Source of the DNA: Labrenzia sp. PHM005
GTDB lineage: Bacteria > Pseudomonadota > Alphaproteobacteria > Rhizobiales > Stappiaceae
Reading direction: 5' to 3'
Length of the DNA stretch: 64,000 nt
Assembly (NCBI RefSeq): GCF_006517275.1
Contig: NZ_CP041191.1
Location: 4,769,001-4,833,000 of the forward strand
Shown: positions 8,997 through 16,634 of the stretch, piece by piece
How the letters are laid out: each line of letters begins with the position of its first letter
Numbering within the stretch: position 1 is the first letter of the stretch
Notes under the pieces: generated by a model
Databases searched by the model: none
Seen by the model: only the letters and a program-made list of their open reading frames with translations
What the model was told of the DNA's origin: nothing
Position numbers and translations under genes: made by a program

Positions 8997-9830
8997 TTAA
9001 ACCGCAGCTGCCGCCGGAGCCATCACACCGGCGGGTTCTGTTGCGCCGGTTTGACCGGCATCGATGGCGGTTGATGTTGCCGCCTCGTTGAAACTTTCAT
9101 CCGCGCCATAAATCTCGCGGGCGACATCTGTGGTCAGGGCTTCTGGCGCCCCATCAAAAACAATGAAGCCATCGCGCATGCCGATCACGCGGTCGCAATA
9201 GCTGCGGGCCGTGTCGAGCGTATGGAGGTTGCAGATGACGATCTTGTTGTCGCGTTCGTGGATTTCGCGCAGGGCATCCATGACGATCTTGGCGTTCATC
9301 GGATCGAGCGAGGCAATTGGTTCGTCCGCCAGGATCATGTGCGGGTCCTGCATCAGCGCTCGCGCAATCGCAACGCGTTGCTGCTGGCCACCGGAGAGTT
9401 CCTCGGCCCGTTTGGTCGCTTCCTGGGCAATGCCAAGACGGTCGAGCGCGGAAAGCGCGCTGTTGACATCGTCCTGACCGAAGATGTTGAAGAGGCTTTT
9501 CAACGTGCCATGGCCATTTAGGCGGCCGAGCATGACATTGGTCACGACATCAAGGCGCGGAACCAAATTGAACTGCTGAAACACCATGGCGCAGTCGCGC
9601 TGCCAGCGGCGCATCATACCGCCCTTCAGGCTCAGAATATCCCGGTCGTTGAACAGGATCTGTCCCGACGTTGCCGGGGTCAGCCGGTTGATCATTCTGA
9701 GAAGGGTCGATTTGCCCGCACCTGACCGGCCGATGATGCCAACCATCTGCGGTTTGTCGATGTTGAAAGAGACCTTATTGACCGCAGTCCGGGACCCGAA
9801 AGTCTTGGTGACGTTCTGAAAGTGAATCAC
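8997..9830 (-). CDS. phnC: Phosphonate ABC transporter ATP-binding protein PhnC
   Basis: An ABC ATPase of about 277 residues, given as starting at GTG 9830 so that it begins [21 protein letters not shown] at 9872 would add 14 residues without family resemblance. It has Walker [11 protein letters not shown]-loop [15 protein letters not shown], signature LSGGQQQR, Walker [14 protein letters not shown] and an H-loop histidine in CNLHTLDTA. The C-terminal tail is Ala/Thr-rich. It powers the PhnE permeases and is the first gene of the operon, preceded by two Pho boxes. Confidence 0.92.
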   Translation of the reverse strand: MIHFQNVTKTFGSRTAVNKVSFNIDKPQMVGIIGRSGAGKSTLLRMINRLTPATSGQILFNDRDILSLKGGMMRRWQRDCAMVFQQFNLVPRLDVVTNVMLGRLNGHGTLKSLFNIFGQDDVNSALSALDRLGIAQEATKRAEELSGGQQQRVAIARALMQDPHMILADEPIASLDPMNAKIVMDALREIHERDNKIVICNLHTLDTARSYCDRVIGMRDGFIVFDGAPEALTTDVAREIYGADESFNEAATSTAIDAGQTGATEPAGVMAPAAAAV

Positions 9831-9896
9831 GCAGCAGCCCTGTCCGTGTTTGTTCGTATTGCTGCCGGACAAGAGCCATCACGCCATTACAGCGAG

Positions 9897-9914
9897 ATGA
9901 CAGCTCCTTGTCAG
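9897..9914 (-). promoter_or_regulatory. Pho box 1 upstream of phnC
   Basis: On the minus strand this reads CTGACAA-GGAG-CTGTCAT: two PhoB half-sites seven bases long, repeated with an 11-base period as in the Pho box consensus. It implies PhoB-controlled expression of the transporter under phosphate limitation. Confidence 0.75.
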
Positions 9915-9929
9915 TCCCTTGAAGAAACA

Positions 9930-9947
9930 GTGACATTTCAATGACAA
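9930..9947 (-). promoter_or_regulatory. Pho box 2 upstream of phnC
   Basis: On the minus strand this reads TTGTCAT-TGAA-ATGTCAC, again two half-sites with an 11-base period. It lies 33 bases from Pho box 1 (three helical turns), which favours cooperative PhoB binding. Confidence 0.75.
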
Positions 9948-10139
9948 AAGCCTTCCGGAACATGCCGAGCGCTCGGAACGCGCCTGATTATCCTGCTTCC
10001 TCAGTGGGTTCTGCAAAGCTTGGTAAATCTTGGTTGCAACAGAAGAACAAAGCCCGAGAAGCGTGTTTCTGCGCTGAAATACTAGTCAGGGCGCCTGGCG
10101 CTATCTGAAACTGAGGAAAAGTCCAAGAATTCATGGATA

Positions 10140-10156
10140 CGTCATCAAAGCGTCAC
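10140..10156 (+). promoter_or_regulatory. Possible Pho box upstream of the hexapeptide acyltransferase
   Basis: CGTCATCAAAGCGTCAC has two half-sites with an 11-base period on the plus strand, 48 bases before the acyltransferase start. The half-sites deviate from TGTCA at the first base, so the match is weaker than for phnC. Confidence 0.5.
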
Positions 10157-10203
10157 GCTTCGTGATGTGACCAAGGCTATCCATCTGCGCCTGTCATAAA
10201 TAA

Positions 10204-10842
10204 ATGGAACAAACCATGTCCGCACCACACCAAAAACCCGACCTTACTGAAGCACCCAATATTCATCCGGATGCAATTGTCCAAAACTGTGAGCTCGGAA
10301 AATGGACGGAAGTCGGTGGGCTGACCGAAATGCGCGAAAGCCAGATGGACGACTATTCCTACATCGTTCAGGAAGGGGATGTGGTCTGGTCAACCATCGG
10401 CAAGTTCTGTTCGATTGCGCGGCGGGTGCGCCTCAATCCTGGCAACCACGCCACCTGGCGCGCCTCCCAGCATCATTTCACCTACCGTGCCGCCGCTTAC
10501 GGGCTCGGTGACGACGACCAGGACTTCTTCCAGTGGCGCAAGGACGATTGGGTCACCATTGGCCACGATGTCTGGATCGGCCACAATGTGACGGTGCTGG
10601 CGGGCGTCACCATCGGCACGGGTGCGATCGTCGCTGCCGGGGCTGTGGTGGCCAAGGATGTCCCGCCCTACACAATCGTTGGCGGTGTTCCGGCCAAACC
10701 GATCAAGCGCCGGTTCACCGAAAAACAGGAAGAAGCGCTTTTAGAAATCGCCTGGTGGGACTGGAGCCACGACCAGCTCAAAGAGCGGCTTCCCGATTTC
10801 CGCAACCTGCCGATTGATGGTTTTATAGAGAAGTATCGCTGA
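10204..10842 (+). CDS. Hexapeptide-repeat acyltransferase, phosphonate-metabolism type
   Basis: A 212-residue left-handed beta-helix transferase. Hexapeptide repeats are seen in [12 protein letters not shown] and in [20 protein letters not shown], followed by [20 protein letters not shown], and the acceptor-site histidine lies in NPGNHATW. The order of motifs matches the family found beside phn genes (phosphonate metabolism protein, transferase hexapeptide repeat family), which resembles chloramphenicol/xenobiotic acetyltransferases. It may acetylate aminophosphonates or an intermediate, but its true substrate is not visible. It is divergent from phnC and shares the Pho-box-containing spacer. 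A second ATG five codons in is an alternative start. Confidence 0.85.
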   Translation: MEQTMSAPHQKPDLTEAPNIHPDAIVQNCELGKWTEVGGLTEMRESQMDDYSYIVQEGDVVWSTIGKFCSIARRVRLNPGNHATWRASQHHFTYRAAAYGLGDDDQDFFQWRKDDWVTIGHDVWIGHNVTVLAGVTIGTGAIVAAGAVVAKDVPPYTIVGGVPAKPIKRRFTEKQEEALLEIAWWDWSHDQLKERLPDFRNLPIDGFIEKYR

Positions 10843-11364
10843 CCTATTATTTTGCAGGCAAATGAAATCTTAACTTGCATTGCAATTCCCTAAGGGAAAA
10901 CAGTCACCTAGAAAGCGCCGTTTTCCGCGTGTTTTGGACACACTTTTGAACTTTCCCCGGAAGTCACATTGGTTAACAGGGTCGATTCGACAGCGGCAAA
11001 AACCTGTGTTGAACTCACTTTCAACAGCACGGCACCAGCCGGTTCCGGACCGCCAACCAGAACCTTCGGTCGTTGCCATCGCTGTCTGGGCACAGTCCCA
11101 AGGGGTCGATTTATCGGCTTTCGCGGACCGGCTGTGAGGCACCCAGAATGCGCTAGATGCGGAGCGCTCCGCAGACAGCGCCCCGGCACTCTGACGAGCA
11201 GCGGGTTATCTGTTTTGTTGGCGCAGGCTTTCGGACCTTCCGGGGTTTTGATGGTTTGCAGGCGGAGGTTTTCATCCGATTACCATCGTCGCGTTGAGAT
11301 CAAGATGAACCTTTGGTGCGGCTCCGGCAGCTCCATAAGTTCGGAAAACTTGACCTGAACAGGG
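10843..11364. other. Intergenic stretch, no confident gene; ends in a terminator
   Basis: Frames of 85 codons (10880-11137) and up to 129 codons (10969-11358) exist on the plus strand, but neither has a recognisable family, and codon use is irregular. The last 17 codons before the terminator (ATG 11305 to TGA 11358; MNLWCGSGSS and on) are serine-rich and could be a leader peptide. The stretch may instead carry an untranslated RNA that stops at 11399. Confidence 0.4.
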
Positions 11365-11399
11365 GGGTGTTAGTGGAAACTAACACCCTTTCTGTTTTT
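11365..11399 (+). terminator. Rho-independent terminator
   Basis: A perfect 10-bp stem, GGGTGTTAGT/ACTAACACCC with loop GGAA, is followed by TTTCTGTTTTT on the plus strand. No firm gene precedes it on this strand, so it ends either the acyltransferase transcript (about 520 bases after its stop), a small RNA or a leader. Confidence 0.8.
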
Positions 11400-11457
11400 G
11401 TTTTCCGCGAACTTTCAAAGGCGCTTGCACTCCCTGATGCCTTGCGCAGACACACCT

Positions 11458-11831
11458 TGGAGTTGCACGCGCCACACCTCCTCAATCGCCTGACACTCTA
11501 TGTCCGCAGCGTGAAAGATGTAGCGGATTTCTATTGCCGCCACTTCGGCTATACCGCTCTTCCGGCCGCCGGTGGCCTCATCGAATTAAAGGCACCTGAT
11601 GCGGGATGCGATCTTCTGCTGCACCCGTTGGCCAAGGGCCGGAAAGCCGGACAGACGCTGGTCAAACTGGTATTCCAAGTGGAGGATGTTGAAACTGCAA
11701 AGTCCGGTTTTGCGGTACACGGGCTCGATTTTGGGCCAATTCATCAGGGCAACGGCTATCAATTCGCCAATGCCAAGGATCCGGCAGGTAATGCAATATC
11801 AATTTCCAACCGGATTTTTCAGGCGTCCTGA
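11458..11831 (+). CDS. VOC superfamily protein (second)
   Basis: A single VOC domain of about 120 residues. The family-like part begins LLNRLTLYVRSVKDVADFYC, continues with LVKLVFQVEDVETAKSGF and ends with FANAKDPAGNAISISN. No ATG precedes the domain closely; TTG codons at 11458 and 11464 are the likely starts. The longer open frame upstream crosses the terminator at 11365 and is not believable as coding. It is unrelated in detail to the VOC protein at 4783. Substrate unknown. Confidence 0.7.
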
Positions 11832-11880
11832 AGCCACTTCACAGGCTGTCACACCGCCGGACGTTTGATATAGTTGGCGC

Positions 11881-12453
11881 ATGTCCGTTGCAATCATCCC
11901 CCTTGCCAAAAACCTTGGGCCCTCCTTGCGCCGCTGGCGGGTGATCAATCGTGTCAAACAGCAGGCACTGGCAGAGGAACTGAAGGTTTCACAATCGAAG
12001 ATTTCCAGATGGGAAAACGGCACTTCAGAGCCGGAAAGTCCGGAGTTGCGGAGACTTTTAAACTTGCTCGAAGCCCGGCCGGAGACGGCTGCAGACCGGG
12101 CGCTGCAGGCTCTGGTCATGCAGTCGTCTCACCCGGTGCATCTGGTTTGTGATCTGACCCACCGGCTGCTGGCAGCGTCCCCAAAAAGAACACGCGACTG
12201 GCACATACCGCTGTCTGACTTGATGCATAAGCCCCTCTGGCGTTTTGCCTCTGGCGGCATCCGGGACGCGGAAGACACTCTCGGCGACAACGGCTGGTAC
12301 GAGCCGCTCGGGCCGGACATTGTCTTTGACACCGAACGGGCTGATTTTGCCGAAATGACCATTCCGAAAAGCCGGATCCGGATTACCCGTTTGCCGCTGT
12401 CAGACGGCCGGTTTGTGCGCCTAGTGCGCGATGACGTGACAGTTGCTGCATAA
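11881..12453 (+). CDS. XRE-family helix-turn-helix regulator
   Basis: A 190-residue protein. Residues about 13-68 form a Cro/CI-type helix-turn-helix (LRRWRVINRVKQQALAEELK, then VSQSKISRWENG). The C-terminal about 110 residues (HLVCDLTHRLLAASPKRTRD and on) look like a small ligand-sensing domain of PAS or MmyB-like size, which I do not assign to a named family. It is monocistronic, and the HD-hydrolase gene begins 48 bases after its stop on the same strand. Its target is unknown. Confidence 0.8.
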   Translation: MSVAIIPLAKNLGPSLRRWRVINRVKQQALAEELKVSQSKISRWENGTSEPESPELRRLLNLLEARPETAADRALQALVMQSSHPVHLVCDLTHRLLAASPKRTRDWHIPLSDLMHKPLWRFASGGIRDAEDTLGDNGWYEPLGPDIVFDTERADFAEMTIPKSRIRITRLPLSDGRFVRLVRDDVTVAA

Positions 12454-12501
12454 ATTATTCAAGCCCTCGCCGGAAACATCTGTGTGCGATAATCTCGCCG
12501 C

Positions 12502-13125
12502 ATGACATCTGAGCCAAAAAAATCCCCTGCTCCAGCGATGGACGCTACCCGGCTGGCTGGTCTGCTTGCCTTTTTGCAAGAAGCCGAGCGGCTGAAGGAT
12601 ACGCTTCGATCCGGAACCACCCGGCAGAACCGGCCAGAAAGCACTGCCGAGCACAGTTGGCGCCTCTGCTTGATGGTTCTGCTGTTTGAACGCGAGCTTG
12701 CGGACATCGATATGCTGAGGCTTCTAAAGCTGTGTGTGATCCACGATCTGGGTGAGGCGATTTCCGGTGATGTGCCGGCTCCCTTTCAAACTCCCGACGA
12801 TGACCGCGAAGCGGTCGAGCGCCGGGATTTCGTGGATCTGTGCAGACCTCTACCGGATGACTTGAAGGCTGAGTTGCTGGGTCTCTTTGATGAGTATTCT
12901 GCGGCAGAAACAGCAGAGGCAAAGCTCGCCAAAGGTTTCGACAAGCTGGAGACCATTCTGCAGCATCATCTGATGCCTAGTGCCGACGCGGAATTTCACA
13001 CCTTTAATCTCGGCTACGGTTTGGAGCGGACTAACGCCCTCCCGCTCACCGGGCAGATCCGTGATGTGGTGGACCAGCAAACCCGCCAGATCATCAACCG
13101 GCTTACGCAGGTAAAGGCTGATTGA
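12502..13125 (+). CDS. HD-domain hydrolase, YfbR/HDDC2-like (probable 5'-nucleotidase)
   Basis: A 207-residue HD-superfamily metal phosphohydrolase. The ligand set is visible: H in STAEHSWRLCL, HD in VIHDLGEAISGDVPAP and the distal D in KGFDKLETILQH. The spacing and the EAISGD motif match the YfbR/HDDC2 group that hydrolyses deoxynucleoside 5'-monophosphates in E. coli; that activity is inferred from the family. The protein is cytoplasmic. Its start follows the XRE gene by 48 bases, so the two could be cotranscribed. Confidence 0.85.
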   Translation: MTSEPKKSPAPAMDATRLAGLLAFLQEAERLKDTLRSGTTRQNRPESTAEHSWRLCLMVLLFERELADIDMLRLLKLCVIHDLGEAISGDVPAPFQTPDDDREAVERRDFVDLCRPLPDDLKAELLGLFDEYSAAETAEAKLAKGFDKLETILQHHLMPSADAEFHTFNLGYGLERTNALPLTGQIRDVVDQQTRQIINRLTQVKAD

Positions 13126-13241
13126 GAGACGAGGCGTATCGCCTACGCACAAACCCGCATTTGGTAAGCAATTTCTTGAACCTTCCCCTGACAGCCGCCA
13201 CATTTTAAAGCGCCTAACAAGAACCACAGGTGGACGAGCAG

Positions 13242-13622
13242 ATGTACAAGATCCTTCCGCGCAGTGACGGCGCCGTTTTGGGTGTCGAGGTTTCCGGAAC
13301 AGTCACGATCGAAGAAGAGAAGGAACTGATCGACAAGGCCAATGAACTGGTATCCAAATACGGCAAGGCCAGTTTTCTGGTCGTTCTTGGCGATCACGTC
13401 GGCGTTTCATTTGAGGCTGCTGCGGCCGACATCAAGTGGATCGTGACGCACATGAACAAGATCGCCCGGCTCGCTATCGTCACAGACAGCAAACTCCTGG
13501 CAGCGTTGGTCGACATTGATGCGACCTTCGCCAAACTGGCCGGTATCAGCGAAAAACACTTCGACAGTGACGAACTTGATCAAGCCTGGGAGTGGATCGA
13601 AGAGACTATGCCGACGCCGTAA
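13242..13622 (+). CDS. SpoIIAA-like (STAS-fold) protein
   Basis: A 126-residue protein of the SpoIIAA-like/DUF3478 family: an N-terminal strand pattern YKILPRSDGAVLGVEVSGTV, a helix with EEEKELIDKANELV, and the conserved IARLAIVTDSKLLAALVDID region. STAS-fold members of this family are thought to be lipid- or ligand-binding modules; no enzymatic role is implied. The ATG at 13242 is chosen because AGGTGG lies at good spacing; a GTG at 13230 is part of that site. Its 3' end overlaps the convergent glutamine amidotransferase gene by 17 bases. Confidence 0.8.
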   Translation: MYKILPRSDGAVLGVEVSGTVTIEEEKELIDKANELVSKYGKASFLVVLGDHVGVSFEAAAADIKWIVTHMNKIARLAIVTDSKLLAALVDIDATFAKLAGISEKHFDSDELDQAWEWIEETMPTP

Positions 13623-14400
13623 GCAGTTCTTCATCGCTCAAGAAAGCGCATTGCTCGACTTTGCCATCCGTGACGGCAATCATGTGGCCGTGCGGCACTT
13701 CCATCCAGCAGTTCCGGGCTTCGTCCAAGGGTTCGGACACTACCATGACGCCATCGTCGAACTGCCGGTAATAAAGCGTCGGCGGAAAGCGGTCGGAGGC
13801 ATAGCGGGCGGCATAGAGCGTTTCGCCGTCCGACCAGGCAGAGGCAAAGCGCATATGCGGGGTGGTGCCGGAGTATTTGGAGAGCGCCTCGGCCTCCTGA
13901 ACGGCACGGGCCATGGCCGCGCGCGGATGGTGTTTGAGCCCATAGGCGAGTGCGACCAAAAACAGGCTTTCACTGTCCGTGCCGCCCATGCGGTCGCGGT
14001 AGAGATCATCCGGGATCATATTGTCGAGCCGCCGGCGCACCTTGTCGTAGCCGCCCACCTGACCGTTGTGCATGAAGGTCCAACGGTCATAGGTGAAGGG
14101 ATGGCAGTTGTCGCGCGTGGTGGCGGTGCCGGTTGAAGCCCGCACATGGGCCAGGAAATGTCCAGAGCGGATGTGCTGGGCAATCTGCAGAAGGTTCGGA
14201 TCCGACCAGGCTGGGCGGACATCCTTATAGAGGCAGGGTGTCTCTTTCTCCCCATACCAGGCGACCCCGAAGCCGTCGGCGTTGACTGCGGTCTTGCAAG
14301 AAACGGCGTTCCGGCTCTGATCGATCAGAGAATGCTCGGGATCGCAGATCACTTCTTCCAGATATTTTGGAGCGCCGCTCCAGGCAGCCCATCGGCACAT
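13606..14400 (-). CDS. Class II glutamine amidotransferase (YafJ/EgtC-like)
   Basis: A 264-residue Ntn-type glutaminase. The nucleophile is Cys2 (MCRWAAWSG), exposed after Met removal. Other family features are NADGFGVAWYG, the LAHVRASTG substrate loop and HNGQVGGY. Proteins of this form are stand-alone amidohydrolases; the best studied relative, EgtC, removes gamma-glutamate from hercynylcysteine sulfoxide in ergothioneine synthesis. Here it lies 17 bases downstream of a class V aminotransferase on the same strand, and egtB-egtD are present at 33.8 kb. A role as EgtC is therefore a reasonable inference but unproven. Confidence 0.85.
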   Translation of the reverse strand: MCRWAAWSGAPKYLEEVICDPEHSLIDQSRNAVSCKTAVNADGFGVAWYGEKETPCLYKDVRPAWSDPNLLQIAQHIRSGHFLAHVRASTGTATTRDNCHPFTYDRWTFMHNGQVGGYDKVRRRLDNMIPDDLYRDRMGGTDSESLFLVALAYGLKHHPRAAMARAVQEAEALSKYSGTTPHMRFASAWSDGETLYAARYASDRFPPTLYYRQFDDGVMVVSEPLDEARNCWMEVPHGHMIAVTDGKVEQCAFLSDEELLTASA

Positions 14401-14417
14401 GTTTTTCGTTTCTCCTG

Positions 14418-15899
14418 TCAGGCTGCCTGTTCGGTCGCTTTGAACCGTGCGGTGGTCTCGTCGCAGGTGTAGCCGTTCGCGACAGGATACGGGTTGCGGG
14501 CCAATTCATCGACCGCCGCAATGATCTTATCCGCCTTTTCTTCGGTCAAAAGAACCGAGAAATTGAGACGCGTCCAGCCAGGCTTTTTCAGCTCCTCACC
14601 AGAAAGAATGCCAGCACGCAAGCTTTCAGATTCTTCTTTGCCGATCTCCAGCAAACGGTGCGCATAAGGACCTGCACAAGCGCAACCGCCGCGCGCCTGA
14701 ACACCGTAAACATCCGACAGCATCCGGGTCACCAGTTGCTGGTGGATATAACCGCCGTTTTCCAGATCCTTGACCCGGAACGAAAACACCGGCAGCGTTT
14801 TCGCCGCGTTTGCGTTCCCAAGGATTTCAATGGCCGGATTGTCTTTCCAGGTTGCCAGCGCGCGCTCCCGCCAAGCAGCATTCAGCATGTCCATCTGATG
14901 CTGGCCGATGGCTTCCTTAACAAGAAAGCTGAGCGCTGCCCGGATATCGCCAATGACATTCGGCGTGCCGGCCTCTTCCCGCGTTGCAACCTTTTCCGAA
15001 TAATCGTGCCCCCAAGGCGAGACAAAACGGACCGTTCCACCGCCAGGGAACACCGGCGTTTTTCTGCAAACCGCAGCATCGCGGACGATCATGACACCTG
15101 ACGCTGCCGGCCCGCCGATAAACTTGTGAGGAGAAACAACAACAGCATCTTTCTCCGTCTCTGTTCTCGCCATCATATCGACCGGAAGATACGGGCCTGA
15201 GCCAGCGCAATCCCAAACATTGAGCGCACCATGACGCTTCAGGATGCGGGTAACCGCAACATCATCCGTGACGATGCCTGTGACGTTCGACATCAACGAA
15301 AAGGCGCCAACGGTCAGCCGTCCAGCGGATTTTTCTGAAAGAACCTGCTCCAGCTCGTCAAGATCCGGTCCACCGTCTGCGGCCTCATTGATCTCTATGA
15401 CCTCCGCGCCGCTTTCCCGCCATGGCAGAATGTCGGAGTGATGCTCATAGGGACCCAGGATGACAAGCGGGTTCTCGCCGCGCTCTGCGGCACCGGAAAC
15501 ACCCAGAAGATGGACCAACCGGTTGAGACCGGCGGTCGCGCCAGACCCGCAAAAGACGGTCGAGAACTTGTCGCCCGCATTGCAAACCCGGGAAATCTCG
15601 GAACGGGCCGCCTCGCGCATCCGGGTCATGGTCATGCCGCAGTAAGAGGCTTCGGTATGGCTGTTGGCGTAGACCGGCAACACCTCTTCCATGACAAACT
15701 CTTCGATCTGGCGCAGCGCCCGGCCGGAGGCAACATAATCAGCATAGATCAGAGCTTTAGGCCCAAATGGCCCCTCAATTGTGATCCCGTCCCCAATCAC
15801 GCCACTGCGCAAGCGTTCCAGCAGCCCGGGGGCGGAAAGCATGGCTTTGAACTGATCAAGCGCAGTTCCGGTCAATTGGGTTACGTTTGTGTGGGTCAT
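14418..15899 (-). CDS. Class V aminotransferase-fold PLP enzyme (cysteine desulfurase/C-S lyase-like)
   Basis: A PLP enzyme of about 493 residues. The PLP lysine lies in VVSPHKFIGGPAASGV, preceded by the aspartate motif NVWDCAGSGPY. A cysteine-bearing loop, RGGCACAGPYAH, lies late in the sequence as in NifS/SufS-like proteins. It is longer than typical cysteine desulfurases (about 400). Possible jobs are C-S lyase, desulfurase or a dedicated aminotransferase. It heads an operon with the class II amidotransferase and is divergent from an AsnC-type regulator that probably controls it. The ATG at 15899 (MTHTNVTQL) is preferred; an in-frame ATG at 15911 would add four residues. Confidence 0.85.
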   Translation of the reverse strand: MTHTNVTQLTGTALDQFKAMLSAPGLLERLRSGVIGDGITIEGPFGPKALIYADYVASGRALRQIEEFVMEEVLPVYANSHTEASYCGMTMTRMREAARSEISRVCNAGDKFSTVFCGSGATAGLNRLVHLLGVSGAAERGENPLVILGPYEHHSDILPWRESGAEVIEINEAADGGPDLDELEQVLSEKSAGRLTVGAFSLMSNVTGIVTDDVAVTRILKRHGALNVWDCAGSGPYLPVDMMARTETEKDAVVVSPHKFIGGPAASGVMIVRDAAVCRKTPVFPGGGTVRFVSPWGHDYSEKVATREEAGTPNVIGDIRAALSFLVKEAIGQHQMDMLNAAWRERALATWKDNPAIEILGNANAAKTLPVFSFRVKDLENGGYIHQQLVTRMLSDVYGVQARGGCACAGPYAHRLLEIGKEESESLRAGILSGEELKKPGWTRLNFSVLLTEEKADKIIAAVDELARNPYPVANGYTCDETTARFKATEQAA

Positions 15900-15917
15900 A
15901 ATCCGCTCCAAATCCTG

Positions 15918-15999
15918 ATATTTGGATCATACGACCAACAACACTTGGATTTCCTCACATATTTTGATTGTTTGATACTCAATATTGTGTCAAATGATC
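15918..15999. promoter_or_regulatory. Divergent promoter region with inverted ATTTGGATCAT / AATGATCCAAT repeats
   Basis: The spacer between the aminotransferase and AsnC-type genes is AT-rich and carries TTTGGATCAT near its left end and ATGATCCAAT near its right end, in inverted orientation about 70 bases apart. Such paired half-sites suit an Lrp/AsnC octamer that wraps DNA. The assignment is an inference. Confidence 0.4.
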
Positions 16000-16003
16000 C
16001 AAT

Positions 16004-16465
16004 ATGGACAAGAAATTCGATCATATTGACCGCGCGCTTCTCAGGGCGCTGCAACGTGACGCCAGAATGTCGCAGCGGGACCTGGCGGATCAGGTCGGCC
16101 TGTCGCAAAATGCGTGCTGGCGGCGATTGAAGACGCTCTATGAAAGCGGGCTGATAGAAAGTCACACGATCCGCCTTGATCCAGCCAAGATCGGTCTGAA
16201 CCTGACGGTCTTTGTCATGATCCGAACCCGCCACCATTCAAAGGAGTGGCTGGAGACCTTCCGAGGTGAGGTTACCAAAATCCTGAATGTGATCGACTTT
16301 TACCGGCTGGCTGGGGATTACGACTACATGCTGAAGGTCGTGGCTGAAGATATGAATGCTTTCGATCAGATCTATCAGCGCCTGATCGACAAGGTCGATC
16401 TCGACACGGTCACCTCCTACATGACCATGGAAGCCATCGCCGACGCCCGGAATTTGCCGATTTGA
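16004..16465 (+). CDS. Lrp/AsnC-family transcriptional regulator
   Basis: A 153-residue regulator of standard length. The N-terminal winged HTH is ALLRALQRDARMSQRDLADQ followed by VGLSQNACWRRLKTLYESG. A C-terminal AsnC/RAM ligand-binding domain follows, with AGDYDYMLKVVAEDMNAFDQ. It is divergent from the aminotransferase/amidotransferase operon with 104 bases between starts, so it most likely responds to an amino acid that this operon makes or degrades. Confidence 0.9.
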   Translation: MDKKFDHIDRALLRALQRDARMSQRDLADQVGLSQNACWRRLKTLYESGLIESHTIRLDPAKIGLNLTVFVMIRTRHHSKEWLETFRGEVTKILNVIDFYRLAGDYDYMLKVVAEDMNAFDQIYQRLIDKVDLDTVTSYMTMEAIADARNLPI

Positions 16466-16518
16466 CGCTGTGAGGCAATTGAACTTGTATTGAGGAAACA
16501 GATGCACTTCCCTGTGCA

Positions 16519-16585
16519 GTCCCGGCCACAGCGCCGGGACCTACCCTCAAAAGGTTGCCAAAAGGTCCCGGATCATGTCCGGGAC
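16519..16585. repeat. Two REP-like palindromes
   Basis: GTCCCGGC/GCCGGGAC at 16519-16540 and GTCCCGGA/TCCGGGAC at 16565-16585 lie in the spacer between the convergent AsnC-type gene and the SH3-repeat gene. They are members of the dispersed palindrome family. Confidence 0.65.
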
Positions 16586-16634
16586 GGCACCAATGATGGG
16601 CGCTCCACCTTCCGTAACAAGAGTACGCAGCCTC

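Noticed and set aside
8023..9000. A 351-codon plus-strand frame opposite phnD
   Set aside because: It is the antisense of phnD, which has a full set of family signatures and a signal peptide. The plus-strand frame has none.
10880..11358. Frames of 85 and 129 codons between the acyltransferase and the VOC gene
   Set aside because: They overlap each other in different frames, have irregular codon use and no recognisable domain.
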